DNA of 8,671 nt from Gammaproteobacteria bacterium. Its GTDB lineage: Bacteria; Pseudomonadota; Gammaproteobacteria; Steroidobacterales; SZUA-146. The notes under the pieces are model-generated. The model saw only the letters and a program-made list of their open reading frames with translations. It did not search any database and had not been told where the DNA came from. The translations under genes and the position numbers were made by a program. Shown piece by piece: positions 6,988-8,671 of the stretch. Positions within the stretch are counted from its first letter, which is position 1. The number at the start of each line of letters is the position of its first letter. The stretch is from assembly GCA_013002925.1 (NCBI GenBank), contig JABDLQ010000326.1, positions 1 to 8,671 of the forward strand, written 5' to 3'.

Positions 6988-8241
6988 TTACCGGTCCACT
7001 TCGCCAAACACGATATCCTGCGTGCCAATCACTGCGACCACATCGGCCAGCATGTGCCCGCTGACCATTTCGTTCATGGCGGACAGATGGGCAAATCCCG
7101 GCGCGCGTATCTTGCAGCGAAACGGTTTGTTTGCGCCATCGGAAATGAGGTAGCACCCGAACTCGCCTTTGGGATGCTCAAGTGCGGCATACGCTTCACC
7201 GGCCGGCACACAAAACCCCTCGGTGAATAATTTAAAATGATGAATCAGCGACTCCATGTCCGCTTTCATGTCGGGGCGCTGGGGTGGTGCGACTTTTGCA
7301 TCTCCAACCATGACCGGTCCCGGGTTGTCGCGTAACCAGTCGACACACTGCTGGATAATGCGATTGGACTGCCGCATCTCTTCGACGCGCACCAGGTACC
7401 GGTCATAGCAATCGCCGTTTACGCCAACCGGAATATCAAATTCAACGCGATCATACACCTCGTAAGGTTGTTTCTTGCGCAAATCCCATTCAATCCCGGA
7501 ACCGCGGAGCATCGGTCCTGAAAACCCGAGCGCCAGTGCCCGCTCCGGAGTTACCACCCCGATGTTCACCGTGCGCTGCTTCCAGATACGGTTATCGGTC
7601 AACAAGGTTTCATAGTCGTCAACGCAACCGGGGAAACGCTCACAAAAGTCAGCAATAAAATCAAGTAGCGATCCGTCCCGGTTCACATTCACTTTGTCGG
7701 CGTCTTTTTGTGATCGATATCGCGAAGGTTGCAGTTTGGGCATGTGCTCGGGCAGATCCCGGTACACACCACCTGGCCGGTAATAAGTGGCATGCAGGCG
7801 TGCACCGGACACCGCTTCATAACAGTCCATCAGGTCTTCCCGTTCGCGAAACGCATACAGGAATAATGTCATCGCGCCGATATCCAGCCCGTGTGCACCG
7901 ATCCACATCAAGTGGTTCAAAATGCGGGTGATCTCATCAAACATGACGCGGATATACTGGGCACGTTCCGGCACGGTCACGCCCAGAAGTTTTTCGATCG
8001 CCATGACATAGCCGTGTTCATTGCACATCATCGATACGTAATCCAGGCGATCCATGTATCCGATGCTCTGATTGAACGGCTTGGTTTCCGCCAGTTTCTC
8101 CGTACCACGATGCAACAGACCAACATGCGGGTCAGCCCGATGAATCACTTCACCGTCCATCTCCAGTACCAGCCGCAACACGCCGTGTGCCGCCGGATGC
8201 TGGGGACCAAAATTCATCGTGTAGCTTTCGATCTCACGCAT
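6988..8241 (-). CDS. nuoD: NADH-quinone oxidoreductase subunit D (49 kDa, quinone site)
   Basis: NuoD (NDUFS2 homologue), 417 residues from ATG 8241, the common length of stand-alone NuoD. It descends from the large subunit of NiFe hydrogenases but lacks the metal-binding cysteines. With NuoB and NuoH it forms the ubiquinone-reduction site. FGPQHPAAHG (11-20) holds H19, and MDRLDYVS (63-70) holds Y68, the equivalents of the His/Tyr pair that binds the quinone headgroup. DPHVGLLHRGTEKL (37-50), YRPGGVYRDLP (154-164), KQRTVNIGVV (221-230) and the ending GTQDIVFGEVDR are also typical. ATGs at 8253 and 8250 in the same frame would add four or three residues. I chose 8241 because MREIESYTMNFGPQ aligns with the usual start; no candidate has a clear ribosome site. 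It overlaps the nuoC stop by 8 nt (ATGCGTGA), suggesting coupled translation. Confidence 0.96.
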   Translation of the reverse strand: MREIESYTMNFGPQHPAAHGVLRLVLEMDGEVIHRADPHVGLLHRGTEKLAETKPFNQSIGYMDRLDYVSMMCNEHGYVMAIEKLLGVTVPERAQYIRVMFDEITRILNHLMWIGAHGLDIGAMTLFLYAFREREDLMDCYEAVSGARLHATYYRPGGVYRDLPEHMPKLQPSRYRSQKDADKVNVNRDGSLLDFIADFCERFPGCVDDYETLLTDNRIWKQRTVNIGVVTPERALALGFSGPMLRGSGIEWDLRKKQPYEVYDRVEFDIPVGVNGDCYDRYLVRVEEMRQSNRIIQQCVDWLRDNPGPVMVGDAKVAPPQRPDMKADMESLIHHFKLFTEGFCVPAGEAYAALEHPKGEFGCYLISDGANKPFRCKIRAPGFAHLSAMNEMVSGHMLADVVAVIGTQDIVFGEVDR

Positions 8242-8671
8242 GTTCGGCATCATCTTTCAAATTAGGGTCATAGCGATTGTCATCGCGAATCACTTTCGGA
8301 ACCAGGGTGCGGGGCTCAATGCTCACAGGTTGATAGATTACCCGTCCCTTGTCGGGATCGTAGCGCACTTCAACATGCCCACTGATCGGAAAATCCTTGC
8401 GAAACGGATGACCGACAAAACCATAATCCGTCAGTAAGCGGCGTAAATCCGGATGACCATCGAACAATATTCCAAACATGTCGAACGCTTCCCGTTCAAA
8501 CCAGTCTGCAGAATTCCAGATGCCATGCACGGAAGGCACGCGTGGGGCGTCATCATCCGGTGCATAAACCCGTACACGCAGACGCGTATTGTGAGTGCAG
8601 GACAGCAGATGATACACCGCTGCGAAACGCGGACCGTCACGATCGTGGTGGATGTTTTCCCGTGCCGACAC
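8234..8671 (-). CDS. nuoC: NADH-quinone oxidoreductase subunit C, C-terminal part (cut by window edge)
   Basis: The last 145 codons of NuoC (30 kDa subunit, NDUFS3 homologue), which packs beside NuoD and NuoI and helps assemble the peripheral arm. The frame is open to the window edge. Its first codon there is GTG (VSARENIHHD), an internal valine rather than a start. GPRFAAVYHLLSCTHNTRLR (13-32 of the visible part) and the complex I 30-kDa signature ER(E)AFDMFGILFDGHPDLRR (59-78), followed by LTDYGFVGHPFRKDFP, identify it. The tail VIYQPVSIEPRTLVPKVIRD is typical of stand-alone proteobacterial NuoC. About 50-70 N-terminal residues are expected beyond 8671. It is not fused to nuoD: it has its own TGA at 8234-8236. 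Confidence 0.96.
   Translation of the reverse strand: MSARENIHHDRDGPRFAAVYHLLSCTHNTRLRVRVYAPDDDAPRVPSVHGIWNSADWFEREAFDMFGILFDGHPDLRRLLTDYGFVGHPFRKDFPISGHVEVRYDPDKGRVIYQPVSIEPRTLVPKVIRDDNRYDPNLKDDAEHA

Noticed and set aside
7891..8265. A 124-codon plus-strand open frame, antisense to the start of nuoD.
   Set aside because: Shadow of the conserved nuoD coding sequence; no recognisable domain.
1..8671. A search for a novel system, mobile element, CRISPR array, tRNA or riboswitch.
   Set aside because: Essentially every base is within a recognisable nuo gene or a gap of at most 47 nt. No direct-repeat arrays, transposase remnants or structured-RNA-sized gaps are present.

Overview
The window is the middle of one operon for the proton-pumping NADH:ubiquinone oxidoreductase (respiratory complex I, NDH-1). 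Every gene is on the minus strand, so transcription enters at position 8671 and leaves at position 1. In transcription order the genes are nuoC (5' end outside the window), nuoD, nuoE, nuoF, nuoG, nuoH, nuoI, nuoJ, nuoK and nuoL (3' end outside the window). nuoA and nuoB presumably lie just beyond 8671, and nuoM and nuoN just beyond position 1.

The gene order is canonical, nuoC and nuoD are separate rather than fused, and the genes are tightly packed: gaps are 4 to 47 nt or there are short overlaps, including two ATGA stop/start overlaps. With the protein sequences (417-residue NuoD, NuoG without N7 ligands, a long hydrophilic NuoJ tail), this suggests a beta- or gammaproteobacterium, most likely a gammaproteobacterium outside the enterics, whose NuoCD is fused and whose NuoG carries N7. 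Base composition is moderate and looks even throughout, and I see no sign of transferred DNA.

The right part (about 2963-8671) encodes the peripheral arm. NuoF binds NADH and FMN, NuoE and NuoG carry iron-sulfur clusters that pass electrons on, and NuoC and NuoD help form the quinone-reduction module. The left part (1-2950) encodes membrane subunits NuoH, J, K and L, plus NuoI, the 2x[4Fe-4S] subunit that carries electrons toward N2 and the quinone site formed by NuoB, D and H. NuoL is one of the three antiporter-like proton-pumping subunits.

No promoter, rho-independent terminator, tRNA, rRNA, mobile element, CRISPR array or unrelated gene was found. No stretch of 300 bases lacks a gene; the largest gap is 47 nt, between nuoI and nuoJ, and holds a small inverted repeat. 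I found no previously undescribed system. The findings are minor: a substitution beside the NADH-site glutamate of NuoF, the missing N7 cluster in NuoG, the inverted repeat, and several start-codon and ribosome-binding-site details.
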